Assembly (NCBI RefSeq): GCF_028372415.1
Contig: NC_092877.1
Span: forward strand, 252,603,510 to 252,667,509
Origin: Notamacropus eugenii
Lineage: Eukaryota; Chordata; Mammalia; Diprotodontia; Macropodidae
Direction: 5' to 3'
DNA length: 64,000 nt
Of this stretch, positions 46,225-58,636 are shown piece by piece; the first letter of the stretch is position 1; the number at the start of each line of letters is the position of its first letter. The notes below the pieces were generated by a model. The model was not told where the DNA came from. It searched no databases and saw only the letters and a list, made by a program, of their open reading frames with translations. Made by a program: the position numbers and the translations under genes.

Positions 46225-46430
46225 AAAAAGGTCACATTTATATAACACTTGAAGGTTTACAAAGTGTTTTCATTACAAAAATATTATGAGAGTTGAGATA
46301 TGAAGATTATAATATCATATATACTTTACATGTGAGGGAACTGAGGCTCATAAACATTATATAAAGTTTATAAGGTCTTGTGAGCAGCAAGTATCAAACC
46401 ACAGATTCCACTTGCCACTTCCTGATGTTA
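46225..46430 (-). mobile_element. CORE-SINE (MIR/THER-like)
   Basis: 'cacatttatataacacttgaaggtttacaaagtgttttcatta' and 'catgtgagggaactgaggctcataaacatta' match the antisense of a well-known mammalian SINE ('catttatatagcgctttaaggtttgcaaagcactttaca...gatgaggaaactgaggc'). Confidence 0.7.
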
Positions 46431-47045
46431 AATGCTGTGTGTCTGTCTACTATATTGTTCTGACTTTTACTCAGGGATCTAGTTCATCTTAGTATAAGTT
46501 TCCCACCTTGCAGTGCCTAGAAGGAAAGAAAGAATCTCATACTTACTAATTTTACAATCTCACATATACAAATTGATTACAAGTATCATAGCAATAAGAT
46601 TCTTTGAGATTGAGTCCAATGGTGCACTGGACAAGTTGATGAAGCAGACAGTTGACAAGCAACAGTTTTGATGAGAAACCCAAGTGACCTGAGGTCCAAG
46701 CAGAAGAAATAACACAGACCTTACTCCTTTTGCTCTTCTAGGGGTCTAGAGAAGACTAAAGTAACTTACCCAGCCTTGAACAGGATACTAGGTATAATGT
46801 TAGACTAACAAGAGATGCATGATCCCAGGGATCACAACCTGTAAGAGCAATCTTGGGACTTCTCTGAAAAGGATAGTAAAATTGAAATGTTCTTTTCTGG
46901 CAGGCGGCATTTGATACCTTTACGTTAACCTAATGCCAAGCCAACTGCGTAAGGTGAGACTTTTTCTGTAACGGAAAGAACCAGGGAACAGTAAAACTGA
47001 CCCTAAACCCAACATCAAAATGCATGCATCTGGCTCTCACTTCCA
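46431..47045. other. Unassigned sequence
   Basis: No family, exon or RNA gene recognised. Confidence 0.4.
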
Positions 47046-47049
47046 TACT

Positions 47050-47190
47050 GAATTGCTGTCTATGGAAAAGTCACTGAGTTTCTCTGAACCTCAGTTTTCT
47101 CATACGCAAAATGGGTAATATTTATACTTGTACAACTTACCTCATAGAGTTGTCATGAAGAAAGTTCCTTTTAAACCTTAAAACACTACA
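47050..47190 (+). mobile_element. MIR
   Basis: 'gaaaagtcactgagtttctctgaacctcagttttctcatacgcaaaatgggtaatatttatacttgtacaacttacctcatagagttgtcatgaag' is a clear sense MIR core and 3' part. Confidence 0.85.
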
Positions 47191-47239
47191 AAAATCAATC
47201 AACAAGCACCAATGAATGTGAGAATCTATTATTTTAAAA

Positions 47240-47360
47240 GCAATAATTAATGATCAACTACTATATTCTAGGTTCAGTGTTAAGTTCTGCAGATTCAAAT
47301 ATAAGAATGGAACAATCTTTGTTTTTAAGAATATTGTATTTGTATAAAGTTACTCTATGT
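47240..47360 (-). mobile_element. LINE-2 3' end fragment
   Basis: 'aatgatcaactactatattctaggttcagtgttaagttctgcagattcaaatataagaatgg' follows the antisense L2 end with heavy divergence. Confidence 0.55.
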
Positions 47361-47569
47361 AATTGAAAAGAGATATTATACTAATATGCCTATGATTATT
47401 TGTGATTTTTCTCAGTTAAATAGAGTTTATATTCCAAAAATCCTACGACATTTTTGTAAAGCTTATGTTGCACACTTTAAATAGCTATATTCTGGTCCAC
47501 TGCAGTAAACAGAGTGGATAAAGAATATTCTATGGAATAATTAGAGTAAGGAATGTCAGTACCAAATAT

Positions 47570-47765
47570 CTACCGAAGAGTAGACACACATTGACTCATT
47601 AGATCTTTACCCTAGCCTTGTGGCTTAGGTAGCTATAGTTTTGGGTTTTTTTTTTTTCACAATTTTACAAATGAGAAAACTATAGTCAGAGAGATTAAAT
47701 GACTTGACTAGTTGTATAGCTAGTTAGTGAAGTGGGATTTCCATCTATCTTCCTGAATACATGTC
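47570..47765 (-). mobile_element. MIR-like SINE
   Basis: 'cacaattttacaaatgagaaaactatagtcagagagattaaatgacttgactagttgtatagctagttagtgaagtgggatt' is a good antisense MIR. A T run at about 47648-47659 sits inside it. Confidence 0.75.
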
Positions 47766-48937
47766 AAGCCTGTTGTGCACTACAATATGTTGCTTATATT
47801 GAAAACATGTCACTATTAACAGAAAATACTCCTGCCCACTCCTTCTCTTTGAGTAGACATTAAAACATCAATCTAAAATTCATTTATCATCTCCACAAAT
47901 CTGGTAAGCATTTGAAGGACTGTTGACAGGATTTGGCTATGTGCCATGTTTCATCACCTAGTTAAGTGCATTATTTAAAATATTGCAAAATAGAGTACTG
48001 TAAATTTCAACCACATACTGTTTATTACTATATTTTTGTGCTGTAGCCTCATATTTTGTTTGTTTGCATGCTTATTGGGCAGAATGAAAAACAGAATGCT
48101 GTAAAGGATTTTGAAGAGCCTAGATGAAGAGAGGTAAAGAGAAAATTTGTTTCAGGGTATAATTTAACAAGTAGTTACTCCAAGGTACTAAGTAATAGAC
48201 CAATACTCTAAAATAATACTGTAGTGTGCAAAGGTTTCTAGCTCTAAATAGACAGCTTAGGATTTCCATCAGAATTGAGTGATTCTGGCTCGTGGTTTTT
48301 TATTTGACAATAGACTAACCAAATCTGTCACTTCCATAACTATGTGGATTCTAGATGTATCTTTTGTGTACTTCTTGTCCTCCTCTACCTTCTAGTTTTA
48401 AATGTTCAGTTGTCATCACTGTCAAATGTATTTTCTTTTCTTGGTTAAAAAAAACAACAACAAACTAAAATAACCCAGTTTTACACAATGATTCCCTCAG
48501 ATGGTATATTTGATACCTACCAGCTTTCTGATGTAGTTTTTGACTATTTTCTTTCTATGAATTCATTATATATGTATATATATATATGTATATATATATG
48601 TGTGTATGTATATATATATACGTATATAATTAAAAAGCAACAAAACACTTGATTACATAATTATGCTATCAATACTTTCCTACCATCTCTTATATTTCTT
48701 CAAGGATGTTATGACAAAGCACCTGATAAAATTCAAATAATTTATGCCCACAAAATATCCTTTTTTCTTTGAAACAGCCTTTCATGAAGTGACAAACCAG
48801 TCATAATCATATTCCAGACCAAACAGTATTACAATGATAAAATGCAATGCATTGTCTTTGTTATTTAATAAGTGGTTTCACTTCTATTCTTTATTTCGAA
48901 CATGTTATCATGATGTTTATAGTTTTCTAACTGTTAG
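47766..48937. other. Unassigned AT-rich sequence upstream of the candidate exon
   Basis: Contains a TA/TG microsatellite at 48568-48629. The last 40 bases are T-rich and end in CTGTTAG, which would suit an intron end. Confidence 0.4.
48568..48629. repeat. (TA)n/(TATG)n microsatellite
   Basis: TATA and TGTA units over about 60 bp. Confidence 0.9.
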
Positions 48938-49168
48938 AGTGGAGCACAAACTGCAAGGCAGCAGAAAGATGAGGTTCTTGAAACACAGAGGAATTTTAAG
49001 CCAAAACCTATGGTGTTTTCACAGACACTGATGATAATGAGCATGGTTATATTGACAACTACAGACAGAGGACTCAAACACAGACATAAGGAAACCTATG
49101 GACAAGAATCCCTTGGCACTGTGGAATTTGACAACCCTAATTACTTTGACTGCAAGAAGAATGACTAA
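48938..49168 (+). CDS. Candidate terminal exon or exon relic of an unidentified gene
   Basis: A frame of 76 codons is open from base 48938 to TAA at 49166-49168. It starts directly after a splice-acceptor-like sequence (T-rich tract, TTTTCTAACTGTTAG). The predicted end reads KETYGQESLGTVEFDNPNYF followed by DCKKND and stop, which looks like a cytoplasmic tail with an NPxY-like endocytosis motif. The middle (QTLMIMSMVILTTTDRG) is less convincing; a second frame across the same bases reads TYGVFTDTDDNEHGYIDNY, so a frameshifted relic is also possible. AATAAA at 49352 would give a short 3'UTR. I do not recognise the protein. With no upstream exon in view and no homology search, it may be chance. 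Confidence 0.25.
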   Translation, partial: SGAQTARQQKDEVLETQRNFKPKPMVFSQTLMIMSMVILTTTDRGLKHRHKETYGQESLGTVEFDNPNYFDCKKND

Positions 49169-49351
49169 AAGCTTTTCTAGGCTTGTATTTGTATGCTATA
49201 GCTAAATTATTCTATCTTGTAAAATGGTCCCTGTCTTAGAGTATTTCAGTGTAGGGCTTGCATTAATTTTCATGCAGCTACTGGGTTGTAAAAAGCTATT
49301 TTTTTACATTTCTGATGTTTTCATATGAAAAGTGCCACAACTGTAGACATC

Positions 49352-49357
49352 AATAAA
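49352..49357 (+). terminator. Possible polyadenylation signal
   Basis: AATAAA lies 184 bp after the stop codon of the candidate exon. Such hexamers are common in AT-rich DNA, so it only matters if the exon is real. Confidence 0.25.
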
Positions 49358-49539
49358 CATAAAGAACTTCAGGCATTTGAGTTAGAACCAAATAGCCCAA
49401 ACAGTTATGCAAATATTTCAGAAAGGAATGGTGATTGTCACATTTTAAACTATATAGGCTAAGAGCTTTCATATGATATCATGTGAAAATTTCTATTGTT
49501 CCAAAAAGAGATGCTTTTATTTTTTATGGAATCTTTTTT

Positions 49540-49760
49540 ACTTTTTTCCTCAATTACATGTAAATTATACATATGTACATATGTAATTGCATATGTATAT
49601 TTAAATTTTACCTTTGAAATTTTCTCATACCCCTCCCTCTCCTTTAGAAGGCAAACAATTTGATACAGATCATACGTGTGTAATCATGTAGCTTTGGAAT
49701 CTTTTGAATCCTAGGACTGTCTATTCCATAACATAAGTTACAATGACTTGTAATTATTTA
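49540..49760 (-). mobile_element. LINE-1 3'UTR fragment, different subfamily
   Basis: 'ttttttcctcaattacatgtaaattatac', 'tttgaaattttctcatacccctccctctcc', 'agaaggcaaacaatttgatacagatcatac' correspond to the antisense 3'UTR of a different marsupial L1 subfamily from those at 12 and 40 kb. Confidence 0.7.
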
Positions 49761-49799
49761 CAGTGGCAAGATGAAAATTGATCACTTCCTTGCCTCTGA

Positions 49800-50340
49800 T
49801 TTTTTTTCTTTTTAAATAATATTGTATTTTCCCCCACAATTACACATCAAGAAAAAAATTAGAATTCCTTTTTACAAGATTTTAAATTTGAAATGTTTGT
49901 CCCTCCCTTCCTCTTGTCCCCTCTTCTGTAAATGGCAAACAATTTGATCTAATTTATTCATATGCTATAATGTAAACTATATTACCATATTAATCACAGT
50001 TGTAGAAGAAGAAACATTCATAGTTTTAATTATTTCCAGTGTACTTCCCTTCATACTGTCCTTCCTCCTGTTTGTCTTTTTTCTCGTTTTACCCTTTCCT
50101 ATCTCACCAGTGTTTTGCTTCTGTCTACCACCTCCCCTAATTCCCCTTCCTCCTTTACTTAATCTCTTCCCCTCCTCCTGCCCTGTCATTTAAGATAGAT
50201 TTCTATAATCAGCAGATTGTGTATATTACTCTCTCTTTGAGCCCATATTGATGAGAACAAGCTTCAAGTGATGCCCATTGGCCACCCTCCCATATTCCAC
50301 TCCTCTGTAATAGGTCTTTCTGAAGTTATTAAAAATGCAA
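49800..50340 (-). mobile_element. LINE-1 3'UTR fragment
   Basis: A T-rich start, then 'ccacaattacacatcaag', 'ggcaaacaatttgatcta', a long pyrimidine-rich tract (50040-50190), 'agatagatttctataatcagc', and 'ttgatgagaacaagcttcaagtgatgccc', all in the order of an antisense L1 3'UTR. The Arg/Gly-rich minus frame at 49977-50189 comes from the pyrimidine tract. Confidence 0.75.
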
Positions 50341-50549
50341 AATGACATTAGTTTTGTAGTTGTCTTTTTTGTTGTGGATAAACAAATGTTTAAATATCTC
50401 CCTTCTTACTGCAAAATATATTTAGACCATTCCTTGAAGGTAGTAAACTTCTGATTCAGAGAATACTAGTAAAAAACATTGAGTTAAGGATTTCACCTCT
50501 TAGAATTTTCTCAATATAATATTCAAGGCACTAAGGACTTGAAGTAAGA

Positions 50550-50720
50550 TCAGAGTTATAGGTTTTAGAATTGGGAAAGATATTAGAGGTTATCTAGTCA
50601 AATCTCTCATTTTAAATATATAGAAGCTGAAATTCAGAAAGGCAAAATTTGAACTTTGCTTTTTACTCAAATCTAGTGATATTTTCTCTATGTCACTCTA
50701 ACTCAAGAACACTGAATGTT
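50550..50720 (-). mobile_element. MIR/THER-like SINE
   Basis: 'gggaaagatattagaggttatctagtcaaatctctcattttaaatatatagaagctgaaattcagaaagg' is the antisense of a CORE-SINE ('...ctcagaggccatctagtccaaccc...cattttacagatgaggaaactgagg'). Confidence 0.65.
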
Positions 50721-51049
50721 TCTTATTCCCCTTGATTCTGTTGAAACTATTTTTTGTCTTTTCTCTCTTTTTCTCTAGGTAATTCAAAGCAAGAATGGGG
50801 GCTTGAAATGGAGAAATACAAATAAATGAGCTCTTATCCCCTCTTTCTACCCCAACAACTAGCTAGTTCCTTACCAGATCTCTTAATCCTCATTAATTCC
50901 TACTATTTTGAACTTTAATGACAGAAGGGAAAATGGAAAAAAGAAGACAAAATAGAGCATGATTCAGCATGGAAGAATGGAGAGAGACATGAATAGCAAT
51001 GTCTATGCACTCAAAGCTGGGAACAGTATTAGTAAAAATTAAAATCCAA

Positions 51050-51165
51050 TTCATTTTCATAAGCATTTATTATTCATGATGTTGCTTAATGTACTATGCT
51101 AGATACATCAGATACAAAGGGAAAAAAAAATCCTGATCCTCACGGAAATTTTACAAATAGTTCAT
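51050..51165 (-). mobile_element. LINE-2 3' end fragment
   Basis: 'ttttcataagcatttattattcatgatgttgcttaatgtactatgctagatacatcagatacaaagggaaa' follows the antisense L2 end. Heavily diverged. Confidence 0.55.
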
Positions 51166-52199
51166 TCCAAAGCACATTCAAAAGGTCCTAGAATCTTATC
51201 AATTTTTCATGCTCTTTACACTGATTTGCATCACAACCCAAATCAGGTGCTCTTCCTGTGCAACTCTTCTTAATGTCCTCCCCTGAACTTGCCATAAGGG
51301 GCCACCAAACATGCTTGCAACTTCCACTAAACAATCCTATGCTGTGCTATATCATGAAAGTATTTTTGAAGTCTCTGGCAGAGAAATGTGAGCTTTAGCA
51401 GGTCTGCCTATGCTATAAAAGTTTTATAAGTTTCAGTAAAAAAAGAAAGAGTTCTGAAGAACAGACTATTTAATAATACCATTTGCTTAAACAGAGAGTA
51501 AATAAAGGGATACAATTTGAAATGAGATTGGAAATGTAGCTGAGTTTCCAAGTATGGATAGTTTTGAATACCAGACTGAGAACTCTGTATTACAAGAGAT
51601 ATGGTTAGATTCAATTTCAGGAATATCCATTTGGCACCATGTATCAGTAAGCACCTCAAGATACACAGTGGGGCCTGCTACCACAGGTTCTTTTATCCGT
51701 TTCTCTAAAAGGAAAGTCAGTCTTTGAGAGGTGAGCAATCACTTCAATTGAGCACATTTATCATTCAGTTAGTTCAGAGGAAAAAGTCAGCACCCTGAAC
51801 TTCAGAGAAAATACAGAGAAATCAAAAGATGACACACATACCTCCAAAATGTGTGACCATTATCATACATACATCTTTATTAGAGAGAGAACATCTGGGT
51901 TTTTCAAAGCCAAGAGGCTCCTTAGCAGCTTCCCAGAGTAGTCTTCTGACCAAACAAAATAAAACCTCAACCTCAGAGTATTCAAATACTAACCCTCTGA
52001 CTCAGTGCCTCAATAGAAAAAAAAAATAAAAGGTACTTGGGACCCTCCTACAAAACAACTCCCCTAATCAAGCTTCCCTCAATGGACAGTCTCATCAATG
52101 GGTGGGAGAGATCTTCTTTAATCACATTATTCAATTAGATTCACTTAGTAAAACAAAATCAGCAAAAGATTCTAATTTTATTGCCATCATGCATCATAC
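51166..52199. other. Unassigned sequence
   Basis: Overlapping 83-codon minus frames at 51408-51738 were examined; no domain, splice context or protein-like motif was visible. Confidence 0.4.
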
Positions 52200-52400
52200 T
52201 GTGTTTGTCCTTCATTGCTGAAGAAGACCATGCCATCAGAGAAATGATGAAATGATTTGTACTTGACTTTGTTTTGAGTGAGGGAAGGCTGTGCAAGGTC
52301 ACTTCTCATCCAGCCTCACTTCTCCTCCAGAGCCATCTGAATCCAGTGTCCAGATATTCATCAAGATTACTGGAGATGGCCCAGGATGCAATGGAAAACC
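52200..52400 (-). mobile_element. tRNA/RTE-type SINE tail, second copy
   Basis: Repeats the left part of the SINE at 24668 almost word for word ('gaagaccatgccatcagagaaatgatga', 'cttgactttgttttgagtgagggaaggct', 'cctcacttctcctccagagccatctgaatcc', 'actggagatggcccaggatg'). After 'gatgcaatgg' the two copies part: here no tRNA-type head follows. Confidence 0.75.
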
Positions 52401-52990
52401 TTGGCCCCTTTAGGCCCAGGTCTCCTAGGTACTCACTTAGGGTGAGGTAACTTCCATTCAGTAATAACTTGTTTAAGAAATAGTCAGGGGAGGGTCCCTT
52501 TAATGAGGCAAAGAAAATAATTACATCAGACTGGGAGGGAAACAGCAACAGTTAACTATTGATAATCAGTCTTAAGCCAGGAGGGTCCAGAAAACAGCCT
52601 GTAAGTGGAGTTTGGGCAGCATGCTAGTGGTGTCCAATCTATGAGCTTCAGAGAGCAGTAAATGGAAGAGAAGGGAAGGGAAGGGGAGGGGAAGTGGGGG
52701 AAAGAAAAGAATCTAACTGGCAATCCTCTGGCCATCCAAACTTACCTTCCTTTGGAAAGGAGAAGGAAGGGGAGGGGTAGAAAGATAAGGAAAGAGGAGC
52801 TGAGTTACCCAGCTAGCTGGGTCCCCAGGCAGCTGGGTGTACTCACAGATTGCATTTGTTGTGTCCTTTCCCTGCTATTTATCATGGAAAGCAAGGATTT
52901 TGCATCTCTTTTTATAATATTCTGGTAGAATCAGTTGATGAAACACAGGTACATGGTATCTCTTCAATAAAAATGCTTTAACTTTACATT
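52401..52990. repeat. Probable marsupial repeat continuing from the SINE tail
   Basis: A GC-richer block with GGGAA-type purine repeats (52660-52700), 'ctagctgggtccccaggcagctgggtgtactcac', and AATAAA near 52966. I believe this long extension recurs in marsupial genomes with the same SINE tail, but cannot prove it here. Confidence 0.4.
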
Positions 52991-53159
52991 GTATATGAAT
53001 TTCACAGTGTGTTATCTACTAATACAATTAATTAAATCATACTACCAACTGAATGAAGAGCATCACTCTGTTTCTCAAGTAGATATTTCTAATTGAACAA
53101 ATGGAGTAATCTTAATACTCTGACATGAAGCTATAAAAAGTAGCTTTAAAAATTATTTA

Positions 53160-53400
53160 CAAGCTTCCTACTCTCCTAAGGCATCATGTGGCACTGCCAG
53201 CAGGAAATCCACAACCTTGCCAGGGCTATTAAACTGCTCTTTGAGGGCAGCAGAGAGTTGGTGCTAGAGGAGAGAGGAGGGCACTAGTGAATCCTGTGTA
53301 GAACATGGAAAGTCAGGAGTGGAGGGGTGGAAGGGTATGAACCCAGGACCGTTCAGGGCCACCAAGCTGTGGAATAAAGTTACTGCCTATTTTCAATTGA
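53160..53400. repeat. GC-richer block ending in AATAAA, possible LTR or retrocopy fragment
   Basis: The composition differs sharply from the flanks. It ends 'ccaccaagctgtggaataaagttactgcc', which resembles an LTR R region. No target duplication or partner was seen. Confidence 0.35.
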
Positions 53401-53963
53401 GAATGCCTCTAAGAAAATACTGGCAGCACTTTAAGAAACATGACAATTGTTTCATGGCCTATGAAGAAGTAGATTGATTTCATAAACTATTAAGGAAGTG
53501 ATGGAAATTTTGGTCCCCAAATTACAAGATAATAGGCTATAAAACTATCAAGAAAGTTCTGCAAGACTCATATAATTAAAGATATTAAAGGAGAAGGGGG
53601 ATCAGAAAATCTTGACGATAACAATCAGCTGTTCAGATTTCTCCACTTAAAACTGTACCATGGAGTTATCTAGAACTGAGAAAAAGCAGCTTTCAGATTA
53701 TTTCTAAGGAGAAAAAATGGATCTTTATATTATGCACTTAGTTGGCAGAATTGCTAAAAATAAAATGTCTATTATACGACCTTCCTTATTGCGTATTATA
53801 TGCTCTGAAATTTCTAGTAAATTGGCCAACCTGAGTAAACCAATTTATGTTGGATTTGAAGGAGATGTGTTCTGAACCACTGCTAACTAGGTCTCTCAGA
53901 ACTGCTACTTACTTTCAAATATGAATTATTTGTCAGATATCAGTTTTACTACAGACTCATTTA

Positions 53964-54668
53964 TTTTGTATAAGTAATTAATTTATTTTTAGATCTCAGC
54001 ATTCAGTTTCATAAGATTTTGAGTTTTGAATTTTCTCCCCAACCCTATCCTCTCCCTTCCCCAAGATGACATGCAGTCTGATACAGGCTCTGCTTATTCA
54101 TTCATATTAAACATATTTCACATTAGTCATGATGTAAAGAAGAATTAGAACTAATAGGAAGAAACACAAGAAAGAAGAAACAAAATATAACAAAGGAATA
54201 AAAGAAAAATATTGTCAATAGTAAGCTTCCATCCGCATTCTGACTCAAAGTTATTTCTCTGGATATGGATATGTGAGTCTTTCAGAATTGCCTTAGATCC
54301 TTGCATTGGTGAGAAGAGCTAAGTCTATCAAGATCAATCACTGCACAGTGTGGCTATTAGTGTGTGCAGTGTTCTCCTGGTCCTGCTCATTTCACTCATC
54401 ATCTGTTCATATAAGTCTTTCCAGGTTTTTCTGAAGTCTGCCTGCTCATCATTTCTAATACTACAATAGTATTCCATTACATTCATATATCACAACTTGT
54501 TCAGCCATTCCCCAATTTAGGGACATCCCCTCAATTTCCAATTCTTTGCCACCACAGAAAGAGTTCCTATAAATATTTTTGTACATGTGAGTTCTTTTCC
54601 TGGTTTGTACATGTGGATTTTTGGGATATAGACTCTAGAAGTGGTATTGCTGGGTCAAACGGTATACA
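53964..54668 (-). mobile_element. 5'-truncated LINE-1 with target duplications
   Basis: The antisense 3' end starts with a T-rich stretch and 'cagcattcagtttcataagattttgag', and runs to 'tggtattgctgggtcaaacggtat'. Flanking repeats ACAGACTCATTTA (53951-53963) and ACAGCCTCATTTA (54669-54681) match at 12 of 13, so this is a complete 705-bp insertion. Confidence 0.9.
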
Positions 54669-54681
54669 ACAGCCTCATTTA

Positions 54682-57600
54682 GAGAGGGTTTCCAATGACC
54701 CTTTACAAGTATGCTGCTTTTTCATTCTTCCACCAAGCCAGAGAACACTTCAATTTCTAAAGAGAATGATTTCTTCAATGAGTCAAAGATATGCCAAAAC
54801 TTCATGGCGCCATAGAGCAAGATAACTAATGATATAGATTTTTTTTTCCCAATATGTGTTGTGCTGTTCTGAGGAAGTTGATCTCAACAAGCTGCTTACT
54901 ACATGATTAGTTTCCTTTCTGATTAATCATCATTAAGAAATTCTTCAAGTGCCTTCCCACTTACATATCACTGTGGAGGCACACTGGCACTACCTGAGGA
55001 AAGGCCATATTGTATTTCCTGGGGATGATCTGATTGATGCTTTGCCAACTTACTATTATTGGAAGTAGATAAGCTCCCAGAAATTTGATGAAAGGAGAAT
55101 TTCTTTCTCTCAAATTCCAATTGCCAAACTTCTGGAGAATATTAACAAAGATAAAAGCTTACATCACATTTACTGTATTTCTATCTGGTTTTTCAACCAG
55201 TTGAAATGAGCTGATGTGCTAAGGATACAGAAGAAATATACACCTTGGCTTGTGCCTCTGAACAAAGGAGGACAAGACCCTAACTCCATCTAGCTTTTTT
55301 TTTTTTTTCACTTGGATCCATTGTGGACCCAGTTTGAGGGGAGCATCTTTCATAGGCACAAATCCAGGGTCAGGATTAATGCCAACAGAATTATTTGTAA
55401 AATCTCAGTACTAATTGCTCTGCTTCTGTCCCAAAATAATGGTGAAAAGTGTTCTTTAGAAATTTTAACTTCTCACCCAGGAAGATGTCATTAACAACAC
55501 TGAAATAAGGTTAAGAAGCTGCTTATACTGAGTACCCTCATGCTGTGGGCTTCCATAAATCCATGGCATATTTTCCACCTCTAGCTTGCTAATTTGTTCT
55601 CCACCCTAATAATTTGATTCTTTAAGTCAAAAAAGAGGCTGAATAGAGAAATATGATACATTCAGTTTCTCAGTGGATTTCTCAATTGTTAAATGGTAGC
55701 TTTCTATTTAACGTTACTTTTTATTAAAAGTTTAGAGAGATTTTTTTAAAAAAGATAGTTTATATTAAGTTTACATTTCATCCATATGTCATCTCTAAAA
55801 TTGTTGAACATACTGAAGTCAATTGCATTTTAAGTATGTCCAAATACATTGTACAAAAGTATTTTTGCTGTTTAAAAGTATGTGATAATACGATTGTGTT
55901 GGAAACCGAAGTGAAAATGATTATGTGGATTTTTTGTAATGGTTTAATTTTGTTTATTTCTATATTTAATTACCTTAATAAAATACAAGCAGTCATAGTA
56001 AAAATAGTAATTATAATTTAATTTTATTTCACCACCAAATACATGTGAATTCATGATAAAATGAAGTCTTTTTGCAGTTTTAATTGCTAAGGGTATGTAA
56101 TCTAGATTTGGTAGTCTTCCTTGCTATGAAACAGTCTTAAGAAATATAAACATGTGCATATCTACACACATAGGTTTGTATATATGCATGTTTGTGTATG
56201 TATATGTATGTGAAATTATATTTCAGAACCTAATTTTCTATTGATTCCTTAAGCAATACAACGTAGATAAAGATAAAATATCACTCTTTTTTTCTGATAT
56301 ATCATTGAATAAGTAGGTTACTAATTAACCTGTTTCTCTAACTTGTTGAATAAATTCACTACATTTCTTTTACATCATTCTTCTGTATTTATAAAACACC
56401 TTCTCTGGGCTACTAATTCTGCAATTAACACTTGTTCTAGCAAGTTGGGTCCTCCAGAACGTGTCTGCTTTTAGAGGTACTGGGGTTACTCATGGGTATG
56501 CTTTTCATGAGTCCCCATGACTCTGCTTTTATTTAATATTTAACAATTAGACGTAATCACTTCAAAAGAACATCTTAGAGACAGCAGAGTGAAAATGATA
56601 GCTATAAATAATCTCCCTGTGATTTTCTTCACCTTCCTGGCAACTTGACAAACAGTCTCTAATAGATAAACATAGTGCCAATGGGAAGGATAGGCATAAA
56701 CAATGGAATGAAACACATGTAAGAAATGCAAGACTCCAGTATTGCAAGGTCTCAATATCCTATCTTATTTCATAATTTTTAATGGAGTAGTTATTCTTTT
56801 CTTTACTTGGTGAACCTTCTTGCTTAGAAGGTTTCTCTGTGGAGATCCTTGGGGGTCTTCTTTTCTCTATAACTCAATTGTTGACTTCCAGGGTTGTTCT
56901 TTGTAGAAGATATAATTATCTCTCTTCTCGGCTACCATAGTTCTTGATTCTTGGAGACAACTTCTGTTTTGAATAATTCTCTGTGCTTCTTTCTGGGAGA
57001 CATGCAAGGTTCATATACCACAAAACTTCTTGCTCTTTTCCTCAAATATCTTGAAAATTTTTTTTACTATTGCTCAGGATTGGCAGGCCTGATAAGGGTT
57101 GCCTTATTTTTTTCTGTCAGTGGTCATATCTTTTAATAATATCTTTAAATTTATTATTATAATCATATACTACAGTCCTTAAATCTATTTAACACCAATA
57201 TAGCCATTAAAAAGTTTAAGTGCTCAAAGATACTTTGGTGACAACAAAAGATATTGAGGAAATGTGGTAGAACATGAGTTGGGCAGACATAGATGATTTG
57301 TAATATAAATTTTTCTTGTTCATAAAATATAGAATTTTTATAAAAAAATCAAACAAAATAAAACAGTAACAAAGAAATCATAAAAAGCTGGATAGTTTCA
57401 GCACTGGAACCAAATAGAGGATACTGTTAATCTGTTGTAGTGTATGTGTGAAGGCACCGTTAGAATGAGTTCATATCCATAGAGAAAGACCATCTGCTTT
57501 ATCCTTGTGCTATCCAAAAGGAGGCAGCTAACAAAGATGTATTACCTACATTTCATTACTTTCCATTTATCCAAAGAAGAAGATTCCTTTTTTATTCATT

Positions 57601-58636
57601 TCACAGCAGGACTATGTTCTTCCACAGTAATACTTGCCCTTCTCACCCATCAGTTTCTTGCAGTCATAGGTGTTTTGCCTAAAGCTGTTGAAATATGGTC
57701 TCAAAAGAAGTTTAAACTATTTCTGAGGCACATGGGAAACTGTTTCTGATTTGCTGATGTAAACCAGTTGAGATGTGGAAAATGTGCACTTATGAGTCAT
57801 ATCCTGTACAGTAGTTACAAATGGAGCCATCAAATTTGGGTCTTGAGTAATTCAACCTTTGGTTTGATACTTTTACCAAAAGCTGTGCAATAGTGCAGTG
57901 CTGATCATTACAAAGTCGGTCTCTGTACATCACTCTTAATAGTAATAAAATGTTGTCAAACTAAAACTGAGGCTACTGTGTATAAAGATCCCTAACAGCT
58001 ACATATTGACTTAGAAAATCACCTGTCAATATTATTTTGTTCTATGATGTTTTTATTTTGTTCAGTGTTTCCCAATTACATTTATCATATCACACCTCAA
58101 TGCCAAACTTTACTTTTCTAAATAATTCCAAAGAAACTGTGTATTCAAAATATAAATAAAAACCCATGATGTATTTTACAGAAATATAAAGCTGATTAAG
58201 TATAATTGACATATTTGAAGCATTTAATAATGTTGAGATAAAATTAATGACAGAAAACATTATTTTTACTCTATAATGAGAATTTAACATAAAATATTGT
58301 TTAAAAGATGAATAAGTATTTCATCACTGGGTTGTAAGAAAGTCCCAAATATAGTTCTCAAACTTTTTTTTCTACTGAAGTAGGACAAATGTGAATTTTA
58401 TAGTCTTTGTGTTCTACTTATTTTGCTGATGTGAACTGAAAGTAAGGAGTGGGGAGAGGGGGAGGAGTTGTACAAAGGAAATTGCATAGTGATGAATTAG
58501 TCTCTCACTCAACAGCTTTGCTGCAGTCCAGAAACTAGGATGCTATTTCTTATTTGTTCACAAAGATATATCGGGTGAACCTAGGAAATCACATTTTCTA
58601 TCTATGATCAATGTTTCCATGGATTATGAATGTCTT
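54682..58636. other. Long AT-rich stretch without recognised elements
   Basis: About 4 kb without a confident repeat. Short TATG units occur at about 56160-56215. Open frames here (60-80 codons) show no domain or splice support. Either unique sequence or very old unrecognised repeats. Confidence 0.4.

Noticed and set aside
51408..51738. Two overlapping 83-codon minus-strand frames as a possible host exon
   Set aside because: No splice-site context, domain or protein-like motif was visible, and neither frame was distinguishable from chance.
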